This document shows, piece by piece, positions 45,246-54,130 of a stretch of DNA of 64,000 nucleotides. The notes beneath the pieces were generated by a model that did no database searches, was not told where the DNA came from, and worked only from the letters and a program-made list of their open reading frames with translations. The position numbers and the translations under genes were made by a program. Numbering within the stretch: the first letter of the stretch is position 1; the number at the start of each line of letters is the position of its first letter. This DNA is from Pullulanibacillus camelliae (GTDB lineage Bacteria > Bacillota > Bacilli > Bacillales > Sporolactobacillaceae), in contig NZ_BMIR01000008.1 of NCBI RefSeq assembly GCF_014642655.1, positions 1 through 64,000 on the forward strand. Reading direction: 5' to 3'.

Positions 45246-46283
45246 TTGACTGCACTGCGTAAATCTAATGTACTCATATTAATTATTGCCATCATCGTTT
45301 TTCTTGTCACATTCATGTTTGATTTTTCTAAACAAGATAGCTCAAGTCCTTCAACAGAATCGAAGATTGAATACAAGAAACCGACGGCGTTTAAAGTGCC
45401 GAAGAAAGGGCTGCATACATTAATTGGTCAAACGGAAAAATCAGTGATGAATCAATTCGGTGAACCAGAACGCATTGATCCTACTGCTTATGGTTACCAG
45501 TGGTGGATCTATGGTCGGGGCACTCAAAAGTATCTTCAGATCGGGATGGAAAATAACAAGGTTGTAACGGTGTTTGCCTTAGGAAAAGACCTGCCGACCG
45601 CACCCTTTAAAATGGGAGAGGATGCCTCAGATATCTATAAGAAGGTAACGCTTAATGATAGTTTGACACTGACGTATAAGCAAGCAAAAGTAGAATTTGA
45701 GTTTGAGGAAGATGAATTGATGGTTAAACCTCTGATCAAATTTGGTAATCATTGGGTTCAACTGTATTTTGATCATTTCACAAACAAACTAGTTGGCGTG
45801 CGTTATTGGACGAGTGATTTATTGATCAAACAAAAGCCTTATACGATTGTGTATCGAGGGCATTTAGATAATCCTCCAGAGCCTTCTGAGCAGGAATGGC
45901 AAAACATTGATCAAGCAGAAGAACAAGAGATTCTTGATATGACAAATATATTTAGAATGAATCATCAGCTCAAGCCAGTAGAATTAAATGATCCAGCTAG
46001 TCAAGCTGCTTATCTTCATAGTAAGGAAATGAACGATAAAGATTACTTTTCGCATGATTCTAAATGGCAGGGTAGCTTAAGCGATCGGCTCCAGAAACAG
46101 GGTGTTGACTTTCGTGTGGCTGGTGAAAATATCGCATGGAATTACACCGATGGTATCAGTGCCGTCATAGGATGGATTAACAGCGAAGGACACCGAAAAA
46201 ATTTATTGGATAAGCGGTTTACGGAGCTCGGCGTTGGTGTCTATAAAAAATATTATACTCAGGATTTTATTCAATCCCCATAG
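45246..46283 (+). CDS. ylbC: CAP-domain protein with N-terminal CAP-associated domain (YlbC)
   Basis: 345 residues from TTG 45246, but that codon directly abuts the GGAGG; the CTG at 45255 is ideally spaced and no in-frame ATG or GTG exists near, so a CTG start (342 residues) is possible. A hydrophobic N-terminus (about 8-25) acts as anchor or signal. The CAP-associated domain (about 55-195, GLHTLIGQTEKSVMNQFGEP) is followed by a CAP/SCP domain (about 225-340) with AAYLHSKEMNDKDYFSHDS, GENIAW and WINSEGHRKNLLD. It is exported and possibly peptidoglycan-related; activity unknown. Confidence 0.85.
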   Translation: MTALRKSNVLILIIAIIVFLVTFMFDFSKQDSSSPSTESKIEYKKPTAFKVPKKGLHTLIGQTEKSVMNQFGEPERIDPTAYGYQWWIYGRGTQKYLQIGMENNKVVTVFALGKDLPTAPFKMGEDASDIYKKVTLNDSLTLTYKQAKVEFEFEEDELMVKPLIKFGNHWVQLYFDHFTNKLVGVRYWTSDLLIKQKPYTIVYRGHLDNPPEPSEQEWQNIDQAEEQEILDMTNIFRMNHQLKPVELNDPASQAAYLHSKEMNDKDYFSHDSKWQGSLSDRLQKQGVDFRVAGENIAWNYTDGISAVIGWINSEGHRKNLLDKRFTELGVGVYKKYYTQDFIQSP

Positions 46284-46396
46284 AGTGATTGGTCAGCAGG
46301 CGCCTAACAATATTATGGGAAAATAGATGCACACTCTTAAGCGGTTTTGCCTATAATATGTTAGAGCCATTAATACAAAGCAAAGGTGATTTACCA

Positions 46397-46831
46397 ATGG
46401 TGGGGAAAAAGAGTGAATCGGTTAATGCTTTTAAAGCATTTGTAAAAAAACACCCTGAACTTATCAAAGCAGTTAGAGAACAAAAGCGATCTTGGCAGGA
46501 TATTTTTGATGAATATGTGTTGTTTGGTGAACACCATGAGGTTTGGAAGCAATATGGCATTACGACGGAAGACGAGCCGCGCAAAAAGCCTAAGGGGGCT
46601 AATGAGATCATGCGCGTGTTAGACTTCATTAGCAATATTGATGCCAATGAGATGCAAGAACACTTAAATTCTTTTAATGGAGTTTTGACGAACATCCAAG
46701 ATTTAATTGTGCAATTTCAACCGCAATCTTCTCAAACAGAGCAACAAGCTTACCCTTTTTATAATATGACAAATGGTGGTCAGAATACCAACAACGCGTT
46801 TAATCCATCCCCTTATTTTAGGAGGGATTAA
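46397..46831 (+). CDS. ylbD: YlbD family putative spore coat protein
   Basis: 144 residues from ATG 46397 (AAAGGTGA upstream); the open frame to 46289 is not supported. VNAFKAFVKKHPELIKAVREQKRSWQDIFDEYVLFGE is the family signature. The C-terminus is Gln/Asn/Tyr-rich and ends in PSPYFRRD. B. subtilis YlbD is described as a coat-associated protein made in sporulation. It is 5 bp from ylbE and probably co-transcribed. Confidence 0.88.
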   Translation: MVGKKSESVNAFKAFVKKHPELIKAVREQKRSWQDIFDEYVLFGEHHEVWKQYGITTEDEPRKKPKGANEIMRVLDFISNIDANEMQEHLNSFNGVLTNIQDLIVQFQPQSSQTEQQAYPFYNMTNGGQNTNNAFNPSPYFRRD

Positions 46832-46836
46832 TCCCG

Positions 46837-47091
46837 ATGAGACCAGAAGTGATTGCTTATTTAGATCATGAACCTAGATTATGGGAGTACATTCATCAAA
46901 ATCCTAAGTGGTACCAAGAGCTTTCTCGCTACCCAGAAAAGATCAATGTGATTAAATCAGCTTCAGATGATTACTTTGGAAAGTCTTTAAGTAAGCGAGT
47001 AGAGCGTCTGGGTGACTATTTAACCATGATCAATATGTTTATTCAAATGTCAACAGCGTTGGAACAGTCTGAAGAAGCCAAAGAAGAATGA
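46837..47091 (+). CDS. ylbE: YlbE-like protein
   Basis: 84 residues starting RPEVIAYLDHEPRLWEYIHQNPKWYQELSRYPE, the YlbE-like signature. It is a small helical protein without membrane segments. Cotranscription with ylbD is likely from the 5-bp gap. It has been linked with spore coat by co-occurrence only; function unknown. Confidence 0.87.
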   Translation: MRPEVIAYLDHEPRLWEYIHQNPKWYQELSRYPEKINVIKSASDDYFGKSLSKRVERLGDYLTMINMFIQMSTALEQSEEAKEE

Positions 47092-47277
47092 TTGGCTTCT
47101 TTATTTGTATAATGAATATGAACCTAGATTATTCATAGAAGGTGCCAAAACACAGTAAAAAGGCTTATCTATCAAGTGATTTATTCTGAATTTCAACGCA
47201 TCAACTAAATGAAAAAAGAATCCGTTTCTGATAAGGTTAAAACGACGAAGAAATAACCATCAGAAAGGCTTCTTATA

Positions 47278-47577
47278 ATGGCTCCTTTACCGTAAATCAC
47301 GCTTGATTTCAATCGCCAAATGAAATTGTTAAATGATAGAGGAGTCCTTTCTTCCGATACAGGTGAGTTCATATTCCGAGAATTTGACGAAAAAATTGGT
47401 TTTTCACAAACTCTGATTCAGCATCTGCAGTTAAATTCGGTGTTTTACATCATTCGATTGAAATTCAACGTCATTTTACAAAGTCTCGCAAAAGAGCTAC
47501 ACCCTAACTCGATGCCATCCGATATATCAAAGACGAAAGAATATGCAGATTCAAACGATACGGACAAAGATCATTAA
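47278..47577 (+). pseudogene. remnant of an IS1380-family transposase
   Basis: The frame from ATG 47278 reads MAPLP, a TAA stop at 47293, then ITLDFNRQMKLLNDRG and SSDTGEFIFREFDEKIGF, the start of an IS1380-type DDE transposase. After QHLQLN it jumps without frame loss to VFYIIRLKFNVILQSLAKEL, which belongs to the middle of the same protein (usual VYYVIRLKSN), so about 200 codons are deleted. The frame ends at TAA 47577 well short of full length. Assignment to IS1380 is from memory of the family. The remainder of the gap to 48157 contains one repeat copy and no gene. Confidence 0.7.
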
Positions 47578-47689
47578 AGTCGCTAGTAAATTAGTGAAAT
47601 CCGGGCGATCTTTTTACTTCAAATGTTCTTCCAGTTTCGTGTATCAAACGTTTTTTTGGGACATACTGCAGCGCATTCAAGCATTAAAA

Positions 47690-47830
47690 CTCGAGTGATT
47701 GGAGCGGAAGGCGGGAGACTCCTACGGGAACAGCACGCGTCCGAAGACCCCGCACTGAGCGTCTTTTGCGAGGGAGGAGGCTGAGGCCGTGCCCGTGGAA
47801 AGCGAGTGCCAGGAGCGGAAATCACCTGCC
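47690..47830 (-). repeat. dispersed GC-rich repeat, family 1 variant (minus orientation)
   Basis: On the plus strand it reads GAGCGGAAGGCGGGAGACTC, CTACGGGAACAGCACGCGTC, GAAGACCCCGCA, GAGGAGGCTGAGGCCGTGCC and CGTGGAAAGCGAGTGCCAGG with AGCGGAAATCAC at the end. This arrangement is a widespread repeat in Bacillaceae genomes. It differs from the other copies by lacking the end with the terminator hairpin. Confidence 0.75.
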
Positions 47831-48157
47831 AATACCATGCCTAAACTTCAGAAGGCTAATAACCTACAAATCTTTAGAAGACCTTTTTAAAATTATTTTA
47901 GGCCCTAAGGGAGCAGTATGCCCAAAAACAGGTCATTTTGTGGAGAGTGACCGTTTTAATTCCTAAATCGGAGACAATTCCAACATAATTTCCATAAAAG
48001 TGGCATGGAAAATTTAGCTTTGATCCCAGATCTCGTTTTCTCCCGAAGTATGAATAAATCAGGATGAAGCTTATCTTTGAAGTGTTATTCCTTTTTTAGT
48101 GCTTACACATGGAAATTATATGCTTTCATGTTACAATAGGGGTGGAGGTGTTCTGAA

Positions 48158-48595
48158 ATGATTGCAACGATGGAACACATCAAGCTGCTGGACCAAGCGG
48201 ATGGTATTGTAGACATGTTGGCAGATTCTGAGGCCATGGAGCATTATCGTCAGTGCAAACGGCAGCTTGCCCAAGATAAAGAGGCCCTTGCTTTGATCAA
48301 TCGCTTTACCAAATTGCGTGAGCGTTATGATGAAGTGCAGCGCTTTGGTAAATATCATCCTGATTATAAGACGGTGATTACGGCGATGATGGAGATCAAG
48401 CGGGAGTTAGACTTAAATGATACCATAGTTGCCTATAAAAAAGCGGAGGATGATTTTGAGAAGTTGCTCAATGCCATCAGTCAATCATTGGCACAAGCTG
48501 TTTCTCCATCCATTAAAGTCCCAACGGGCGATCCGTTTTTTGATAGAGGCTGTGGCGGAGGCTGCGGGAGCGGCGGTGCTTGCAGCTGTCATTAG
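48158..48595 (+). CDS. ylbF: YlbF (RicF), iron-sulfur subunit of the RicAFT (Y-complex)
   Basis: 145 residues from ATG 48158 with GGAGGTG upstream. The helical YlbF/YmcA domain (1-110) is followed by a Cys/Gly-rich tail CGGGCGSGGACSC (five Cys in RGCGGGCGSGGACSCH counted with neighbours), the ligands of an Fe-S cluster in the B. subtilis complex. RicA-RicF-RicT assists RNase Y in mRNA maturation and affects competence, biofilm and sporulation. The partners are encoded elsewhere. Confidence 0.92.
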   Translation: MIATMEHIKLLDQADGIVDMLADSEAMEHYRQCKRQLAQDKEALALINRFTKLRERYDEVQRFGKYHPDYKTVITAMMEIKRELDLNDTIVAYKKAEDDFEKLLNAISQSLAQAVSPSIKVPTGDPFFDRGCGGGCGSGGACSCH

Positions 48596-48619
48596 GCTGC
48601 GGCATGATAAACAACATAA

Positions 48620-48655
48620 GGGCTACCATCCTAGTGGTGGGAGTCCTTTTTGTAT
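48620..48655 (+). terminator. probable terminator after ylbF
   Basis: AAGGGCTACCA can pair with TGGTGGGAGTCCTT with a small bulge, followed by TTTTTG. The stretch to 48780 holds only the ylbG leader. Confidence 0.55.
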
Positions 48656-48780
48656 AATAAAAGAACAGGTGATAGAGGCAGGTTCGAGGGTGAATGCTAA
48701 AGAAGAAGGCGCTTGCCTATTTTATAATAGACATGGTAGACTTGCACTAGAAATTTACAAAAAAGATAGGAGATTAAGTC

Positions 48781-49056
48781 ATGATGACTGGGCGGGTAGG
48801 GATGATTGTTTGGCTTTATCACTTAAAGCATGTTAAAGCGCTAAGAAAGTATGGGAACATTCATTATGTATCAAAAAAAATGAAATACGCTGTGCTTTAT
48901 TGTGATGAAGACAATAGTGAAAATATCATGCGGCGTCTGCAAAAACAACGGTTTACGCGAAGAATTGATCCTTCGCTTTTACAAGAGGTTCCCACACATT
49001 ATAAAAAGAAGACTGAAAATACGAACCCAACTGAAAGTGCATCTCCATCATTATAA
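48781..49056 (+). CDS. ylbG: DUF2129 family protein YlbG
   Basis: 91 residues from ATG 48781 (TAGGAG upstream). The core TGRVGMIVWLYHLKHVKALRKYGNIHYVSK and YAVLYCDEDN matches YlbG. The Ser/Thr-rich tail is variable in the family. Small cytosolic protein; a role in division or competence has been proposed but is not established. Position between ylbF and rsmD as in B. subtilis. Confidence 0.9.
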   Translation: MMTGRVGMIVWLYHLKHVKALRKYGNIHYVSKKMKYAVLYCDEDNSENIMRRLQKQRFTRRIDPSLLQEVPTHYKKKTENTNPTESASPSL

Positions 49057-49079
49057 GGTTTATAAATGGTGGAGATAGA

Positions 49080-49350
49080 GACAAGATCTCCATCGGCCTC
49101 TGTGCGCCGAAGGCCGTGTCCGTGGAAAGCGAGCATCTGAAGTGACAAGCAACAGCTTTCACTCTGTACGGTACTTATAAATTTCTGATCGTATTAGAAG
49201 ACTTGGCTTGCACCACTTCGCTGGTACTCCTGATGTGATTTTTGCAAATCACACACTTAGGGTGTCTGCAAGCCTCAGGTGGCGAAAGGCAAAGTCCGCC
49301 TTATATTCTCTTCCTTTATGTGCGTCAGCGAAGTTATCTTCTGATAGTAT
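49080..49350 (-). repeat. dispersed repeat, family 2 (minus orientation) with a piece of family 1
   Basis: On the minus strand, from 49350 downwards: TATACTATCAGAAGATAACT, TTCGCTGACGC, GCCACCTGAGGCTTGCAG, TGTGATTT/AAATCACA hairpin, AGCGAAGTGGTGC and CAAGTCTTCTAAT, to about 49190. A family 1 fragment (GGCCGTGTCCGTGGAAAGCG on plus) lies at 49110-49130. It starts directly next to the U-tract of the hairpin at 49352-49384. Confidence 0.8.
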
Positions 49351-49351
49351 A

Positions 49352-49384
49352 AAAAAAGACCCGCAGGTATGAGTGCCTGCGGGT
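49352..49384 (-). terminator. terminator-shaped hairpin (minus strand U-tract)
   Basis: ACCCGCAGG (49359-49367) pairs with CCTGCGGGT (49376-49384). On the minus strand it is followed by seven T residues. No minus-strand gene lies nearby. On the plus strand the same stem would be the first hairpin of the rsmD leader RNA. Confidence 0.6.
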
Positions 49385-49508
49385 GTCCCATACATACTTT
49401 GTATGCCAAGACAATGGGAGAGGAGAAACCGGCGGAAAAACTTATGGGGAAACGTAAGTCTCCGCGGTTGGAAACAACATCATGAGTGGTGATGTTGTTA
49501 TTTTTATT
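49359..49508 (+). ncRNA. ylbH (rsmD) leader-type structured RNA
   Basis: Between ylbG and rsmD, exactly where the Rfam ylbH leader motif of Bacillales occurs. Beyond the first hairpin (49359-49384) there is a compact structure: CCGGCGGA (from about 49430) pairs with TCCGCGG (about 49461-49467), enclosing CTTA..TAAG, within purine-rich loops (GAGAGGAGAAACC, GGGGAAACG). It ends with a terminator: AACAACATCA (49473-49482) paired with TGATGTTGTT (49490-49499) and ATTTTTATT. The rsmD start is 115 nt further on. Function of this RNA is unknown; it may be an independent small RNA or attenuator. Identity is by position and shape, not covariance. Confidence 0.6.
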
Positions 49509-49624
49509 ATGAACGGAAGCCAGGGACTCTATACATAAGAATGTAATTTCTTTCATAACATTTGTCTTCCTCTAAATTTATGGTAGGATAGGAACGTAAA
49601 TTCAATGGATCAAGGTGAGAGTGC

Positions 49625-50194
49625 ATGAGAGTCATTTCGGGTGATTGTAAAGGGACCAGTTTAAAAGCGGTGCCAGGAAAAAATACGCGACCGACAACCG
49701 ATAAGGTAAAGGAAACGTTATTCAATATGATCGGTCCTTATTTTGAGGGTGGCAAGGTGCTTGATCTCTATGGTGGAAGTGGGGGATTGGGTATCGAAGC
49801 ATTAAGCCGTGGGGCAAATCAAGCGATTTTTATTGACCGATACATGCCTGCAGTCCAAACCATTCAAGAAAATCTAGAGCGTTGCCATTTACAAAACCAG
49901 GCTGAGGTTTATCGAAATGATGCTGGACGCGCTTTAAACCTATTGGGAAAACGCCATGAAACCTTTTCTTTAATATTTCTTGATCCTCCTTATGCTGCGG
50001 GACGTATTGAAAAGGACATTGAAAAAATCCTTTCTCTAGATCTGTTACAGCCCAAAGGGTATCTGATTATTGAGCATCCTAGAACAAGTCAATTGGAAGA
50101 GAGGCTGTCATCCTCCATTCGACGTTGGAAGTTTCAAACCGCTCATGAACAAACAGCACTAAGTATTTATTACCATTATGTAGAAGAATCGTGA
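49625..50194 (+). CDS. rsmD: 16S rRNA (guanine(966)-N(2))-methyltransferase
   Basis: 189 residues from ATG 49625 (AAGGTGAGAG upstream). It starts MRVISGDCKGTSLKAVPG, then RPTTDKVKETLFN, the SAM-binding VLDLYGGSGGLGIEALSRGA and the catalytic LDPPY. It methylates G966 (E. coli numbering) of 16S rRNA. It forms an operon with coaD (9 bp apart), as in most bacteria. Confidence 0.95.
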   Translation: MRVISGDCKGTSLKAVPGKNTRPTTDKVKETLFNMIGPYFEGGKVLDLYGGSGGLGIEALSRGANQAIFIDRYMPAVQTIQENLERCHLQNQAEVYRNDAGRALNLLGKRHETFSLIFLDPPYAAGRIEKDIEKILSLDLLQPKGYLIIEHPRTSQLEERLSSSIRRWKFQTAHEQTALSIYYHYVEES

Positions 50195-50686
<492 letters not shown>

Positions 50687-50693
50687 TTAGCAT

Positions 50694-51938
50694 TTAATTT
50701 GAATAATGGTGAATTTTAGACATCCATTTAAGCAAGATATACGTAATAAGAGTGATGAGAGTAATCAGTGATCCAAATTGCAGATACTCGGTGCTGTGTA
50801 GCTGCAGTTGACTGTAGCTCTCTTTTATTGGAGCTAAGGTATTCAAAAGGGTCTCCTTTTTTGGTTCGTCGGAATGAATCGCAAAAATGCGAAATAAGAA
50901 GATTACGATGATCGCTGAAAAAATGCCCTGCAGTAGCCGTCCGACAAAGAATGGCTTGACACTCAATCGGACGTCACTTAAAATGCTTGTCACTTGGGCT
51001 TGGATAGAAAAGCCGCCAAAGCCTAAAATAAAAGCAACCAGCATGACCTGTTGCAAAAGCGGTGCATCCACTTGACTCACTCTATTGGCCCCAACTGTGA
51101 TTTCGAATAGTCCTGGAACAAGGGCAGTCCCCAGTTTGGGGGACATATGTAGACTGCTTAAAATCAGTTTGAAAAAAGATGCGATCAGCTCTGTGGCATT
51201 GATGGCATCTAAAATGCGATTAAAGACAGAAAATAAAATAATAAAACCACCGACCATCAGTAAAGTGGAGACGGAAGATTGCACAGCATCCCCTAGCATT
51301 TTACCAAAAGGCTTTTTTTGTTTAATGCGCTCTTGATGCATCGCGTCAAAGGCTCTAATGATATTTTTTGGGGAGAATATAAACGAACGTCTTTGATCTT
51401 TTTCTTTTGATCTAAGGGCTTCATTTCCTTTGTAAAAACGCATGCACAGACCCACAAGCAGGTTGCCAATATAATGCGAAAGTGCCAGTACAATACCTAA
51501 CTCGGGTTTTTTAAAAAATCCGATGGCAATCGCTCCAAACAAAAATAAGGGATTGGAAAAATTGGTGAACCCAGCGAGGCGTTCAGCTTCAATTTTGGAG
51601 AGTTTCTTTTCTTCATATAAGCGAGCGGTCATTTTGGCACCCGCTGGAAATCCAGAGGCCATTCCCATAACAAGAACAAAGCCGCCCACGCCAGGAACTT
51701 TAAAAACAGGGCGCATGATCGGTTCAAGTAATGCGCCGATAAATGTGACCACACCGAATCCAATTAAAAGTTCTGCAACAATAAAAAAGGGTAAAAGAGA
51801 TGGAAAGACAATATTCCACCACATCTTTAGACCTGAAAGTGAGGCCTCAACAGAAATTTTTGGAAAGGCGATGATCGTTCCGGCGATAAATAATGCAAAG
51901 AGCGCAATGACATATGTCTTTAATCTTGTTCGACTCAA
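50694..51938 (-). CDS. ylbJ: sporulation integral membrane protein YlbJ
   Basis: 414 residues from TTG at 51938, with AAAGGAG 10 nt upstream; upstream in-frame ATGs (51983, 51974) overlap the ylbK leader. About ten membrane helices with nucleoside-recognition (gate) domains: GFGVVTFIGALLEPIMRPVF, VPGVGGFVLVMGMASGFPAG and ERLAGFTNFSNPLFLFGAI are family hallmarks. YlbJ is a mother-cell sigma-E protein needed for heat-resistant spores in B. subtilis, probably with a transport role. It is opposite in direction to coaD and ylbK. Confidence 0.92.
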   Translation of the reverse strand: MSRTRLKTYVIALFALFIAGTIIAFPKISVEASLSGLKMWWNIVFPSLLPFFIVAELLIGFGVVTFIGALLEPIMRPVFKVPGVGGFVLVMGMASGFPAGAKMTARLYEEKKLSKIEAERLAGFTNFSNPLFLFGAIAIGFFKKPELGIVLALSHYIGNLLVGLCMRFYKGNEALRSKEKDQRRSFIFSPKNIIRAFDAMHQERIKQKKPFGKMLGDAVQSSVSTLLMVGGFIILFSVFNRILDAINATELIASFFKLILSSLHMSPKLGTALVPGLFEITVGANRVSQVDAPLLQQVMLVAFILGFGGFSIQAQVTSILSDVRLSVKPFFVGRLLQGIFSAIIVIFLFRIFAIHSDEPKKETLLNTLAPIKESYSQLQLHSTEYLQFGSLITLITLITYILLKWMSKIHHYSN

Positions 51939-52079
51939 TTCTGTATTTCTCCTTTCCCGGCTCCATTGGCTCATGGACAGCAAGCATTTTGCATAAAATA
52001 TATGAGAGACAAAAAAGACCTACTAGTCCAAATATACGCATGTCGGACGAGTTTAGACCAATTGCTCGGAGGGAAAAGC

Positions 52080-52871
52080 ATGGCGAAGCCTAAAATTGGA
52101 TTAGCACTAGGGTCTGGAGGTGCAAAAGGGTTTGCTCATATTGGCGTGTTAAAAGTTTTAACGGAAGCGGAGATTGAGATTGACTATTTGGCGGGTTCAA
52201 GCATGGGGGCTCTCGCCTGTGCTTTGTTTGGCATCGGTCATGACTGGAGAACCATGTACAAGATGGCAACGACGTTTAAGCGTCAGCATTTTCTGGATTT
52301 TAGCTTGACGAAGCTTGGATTGGTCTCTGGGGACAAGGTTACAGAATTGATCAAGGCTTTGACCCATAATAAGCGGTTTGAAGACTGTCATATACCTGTC
52401 TCAATTGTGGCAACAGATTTAATTTCTGGGCAGCGGGTGATATTTAAATCGGGTTATTTATATGAGGCAGTAAGAGCGAGCATTTCTATCCCAGGTATAT
52501 TTGCCCCTGTGAAAAGAGGGAAGCAAGTGCTGGTTGATGGTGGGGTGATTGATCGTGTGCCCGTTACAGTAGTAAAGGAGATGGGAGCAGATGTGACGAT
52601 CGCTGTTGATGTATCAAGCTATTATGGACGAACTGATGTGCGTTCCATCTATGATGTCATTATGAACAGCATTGATATTATGCAGCAACAAATTGTGACT
52701 CTACAGGAATCCTCTGCACAAATTGTGATCAAGCCGCCTGTTGGTCAGTATCTCGGGTCGACTCGAGCTTTGGCTTCTATGGAAAATATTATTAAGATTG
52801 GTGAAGAGTCCGCTCGGCAGCATTTGCCGGATATTAAAAGGCTCATCAAGGATGGGAAGGAGCGCTCATGA
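52080..52871 (+). CDS. ylbK: patatin-like phospholipase family protein (YlbK)
   Basis: 263 residues from ATG 52080 (CGGAGGG upstream); an open frame to 51966 is unsupported. The oxyanion loop GLALGSGGAKGFAHIGVL is followed by the nucleophile motif GSSMG (Ser about 42) and the catalytic VDGG in VLVDGGVIDRVP. The family (RssA/NTE-like) hydrolyses lipids or esters; the natural substrate is unknown. The stop overlaps the leader of the next gene, indicating co-transcription with sepM. Confidence 0.92.
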   Translation: MAKPKIGLALGSGGAKGFAHIGVLKVLTEAEIEIDYLAGSSMGALACALFGIGHDWRTMYKMATTFKRQHFLDFSLTKLGLVSGDKVTELIKALTHNKRFEDCHIPVSIVATDLISGQRVIFKSGYLYEAVRASISIPGIFAPVKRGKQVLVDGGVIDRVPVTVVKEMGADVTIAVDVSSYYGRTDVRSIYDVIMNSIDIMQQQIVTLQESSAQIVIKPPVGQYLGSTRALASMENIIKIGEESARQHLPDIKRLIKDGKERS

Positions 52872-53915
52872 TTGCGTAAAAAACGCGGCAAAATAATCTA
52901 TTCAATTGTTGTTATTATTCTTGTTGTTGGCATATTAATGAATGTGATCCGGCTGCCTTATTTCATTACTCAACCGGGAACAGCTGATGCATTGTCACCC
53001 ATGATAAAAGTCGAGGATGCCTACCCACAAAAAGGAACCCTGCGATTAGTCACTATTCTCGAAGGCAAGGCCAACGTCTTTCAATATTTGAAAGCAAAAT
53101 ATGATTTTAATAAATATACACAGGTTGTCAAAGCGCAACAGGTCAAGCTTCCAGATGAGAGCAATGAAGAGATGGAAGTTCGGCAGCTCAATTATATGAA
53201 TGAGTCACAAATCAAGGCGACATATGTGGCCTATAAAGCGGCAGACAGACACCCTGTGCTTCATCAGAATGGTGTATTAGTAGTGAATGTGAACTCAAAA
53301 ATGCCTGTCTCAAAGGTATTAAAAGTCAAGGATCTTATCACGGGAGCCGATGGGCAACCCATTCATGATATGGATGACCTAGCTAAAGTACTTAAAAACA
53401 AGAAGTTAGGTGACTCTGTCGACCTGCGTGTGAAGCGTGGCAAAAAGGTACTTAATGTCACAACGAAAATTGCTAAATTTCCAAAGGAATGGCTAGATGC
53501 CAATCAAGATAAGAAGGTTGGACTGGGTATTTTACAGGGCGATGATATGAGCGTTAGCATTGACCCTGAGGTACATATTAATACGAAGGGGATAGGTGGT
53601 CCTTCGGCTGGTCTAATGATGTCTTTAGAAATTTACAATCAATTAACACCAACGGATATGACAAAAGGGTATGATATATGTGGGACTGGGGAAATCTTTA
53701 CGGACGGTAAAGTAGGACCGATTGGCGGCATAAAACAGAAAATTGTTGCTGCAGACAAAGCGGGCGCAGACTACTTTTTTGCCCCAACGGCTGATCATGA
53801 AGATCAGGATGCAATTGCCGCTGCTAAGGATATTGGCACGGATATGAAAATCGTTCCCATCAGCACCTTTCAAGATGCGATCAACTTTTTAAAAACACTT
53901 AAAGCAAAAAAATAA
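52872..53915 (+). CDS. ylbL: SepM family PDZ-Lon serine protease (YlbL)
   Basis: 347 residues from TTG 52872, directly after the ylbK TGA, with AAGGAG 8 nt before. An N-terminal membrane helix (about 7-25) anchors it outside the membrane. The PDZ domain (about 125-200) is followed by a Lon-type S16 protease domain with catalytic Ser in GGPSAGLM (about 240) and Lys in GGIKQKI (about 285). Relatives process pheromones (SepM in streptococci); B. subtilis YlbL is implicated in checkpoint recovery after DNA damage by cleaving YneA. Confidence 0.92.
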   Translation: MRKKRGKIIYSIVVIILVVGILMNVIRLPYFITQPGTADALSPMIKVEDAYPQKGTLRLVTILEGKANVFQYLKAKYDFNKYTQVVKAQQVKLPDESNEEMEVRQLNYMNESQIKATYVAYKAADRHPVLHQNGVLVVNVNSKMPVSKVLKVKDLITGADGQPIHDMDDLAKVLKNKKLGDSVDLRVKRGKKVLNVTTKIAKFPKEWLDANQDKKVGLGILQGDDMSVSIDPEVHINTKGIGGPSAGLMMSLEIYNQLTPTDMTKGYDICGTGEIFTDGKVGPIGGIKQKIVAADKAGADYFFAPTADHEDQDAIAAAKDIGTDMKIVPISTFQDAINFLKTLKAKK

Positions 53916-53920
53916 ACACA

Positions 53921-53963
53921 GAAAAAGCAGGGCGACGATTCAAGTCGTACCTGCTTCTTCTTT
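53921..53963 (+). terminator. terminator of ylbK-ylbL
   Basis: GCAGG.CGAC (53927-53936) pairs with GTCG..CCTGC (53944-53954), with TTCTTCTTT after it. Confidence 0.75.
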
Positions 53964-54122
53964 ATACTACCAGAATGTATAACTTCGCTGATGCTCTCAA
54001 AGGAAGATAGCATAAGTCGGGCTTTGACTATCGCCACCTGAGGCTTGGCGGTAGTCAAGTTTTTTAAGAAAGAAAAGAAATTATAACATTTATGGTCATG
54101 AGGACGGTGCGGATTTCCTCTC
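53963..54122 (+). repeat. dispersed repeat: family 2 followed by the first part of family 1
   Basis: Family 2 begins at once after the ylbL terminator (TATACTACCAGAATGTATAA) and runs through GCCACCTGAGGCTTGGCGG to AAGTTTTTTAAG. The opening of family 1 follows (TATGGTCATGAGG, ACGGTGCGGATTTCC) and breaks off at about 54118, about 10 bp before the stop codon of tmcAL on the other strand. Confidence 0.8.
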
Positions 54123-54130
54123 GATTTATC

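Noticed and set aside
48600-48780. extended ORF (48429-48836) overlapping the end of ylbF
   Set aside because: It overlaps ylbF in another frame and crosses the terminator; the ylbG start has a proper ribosome binding site.
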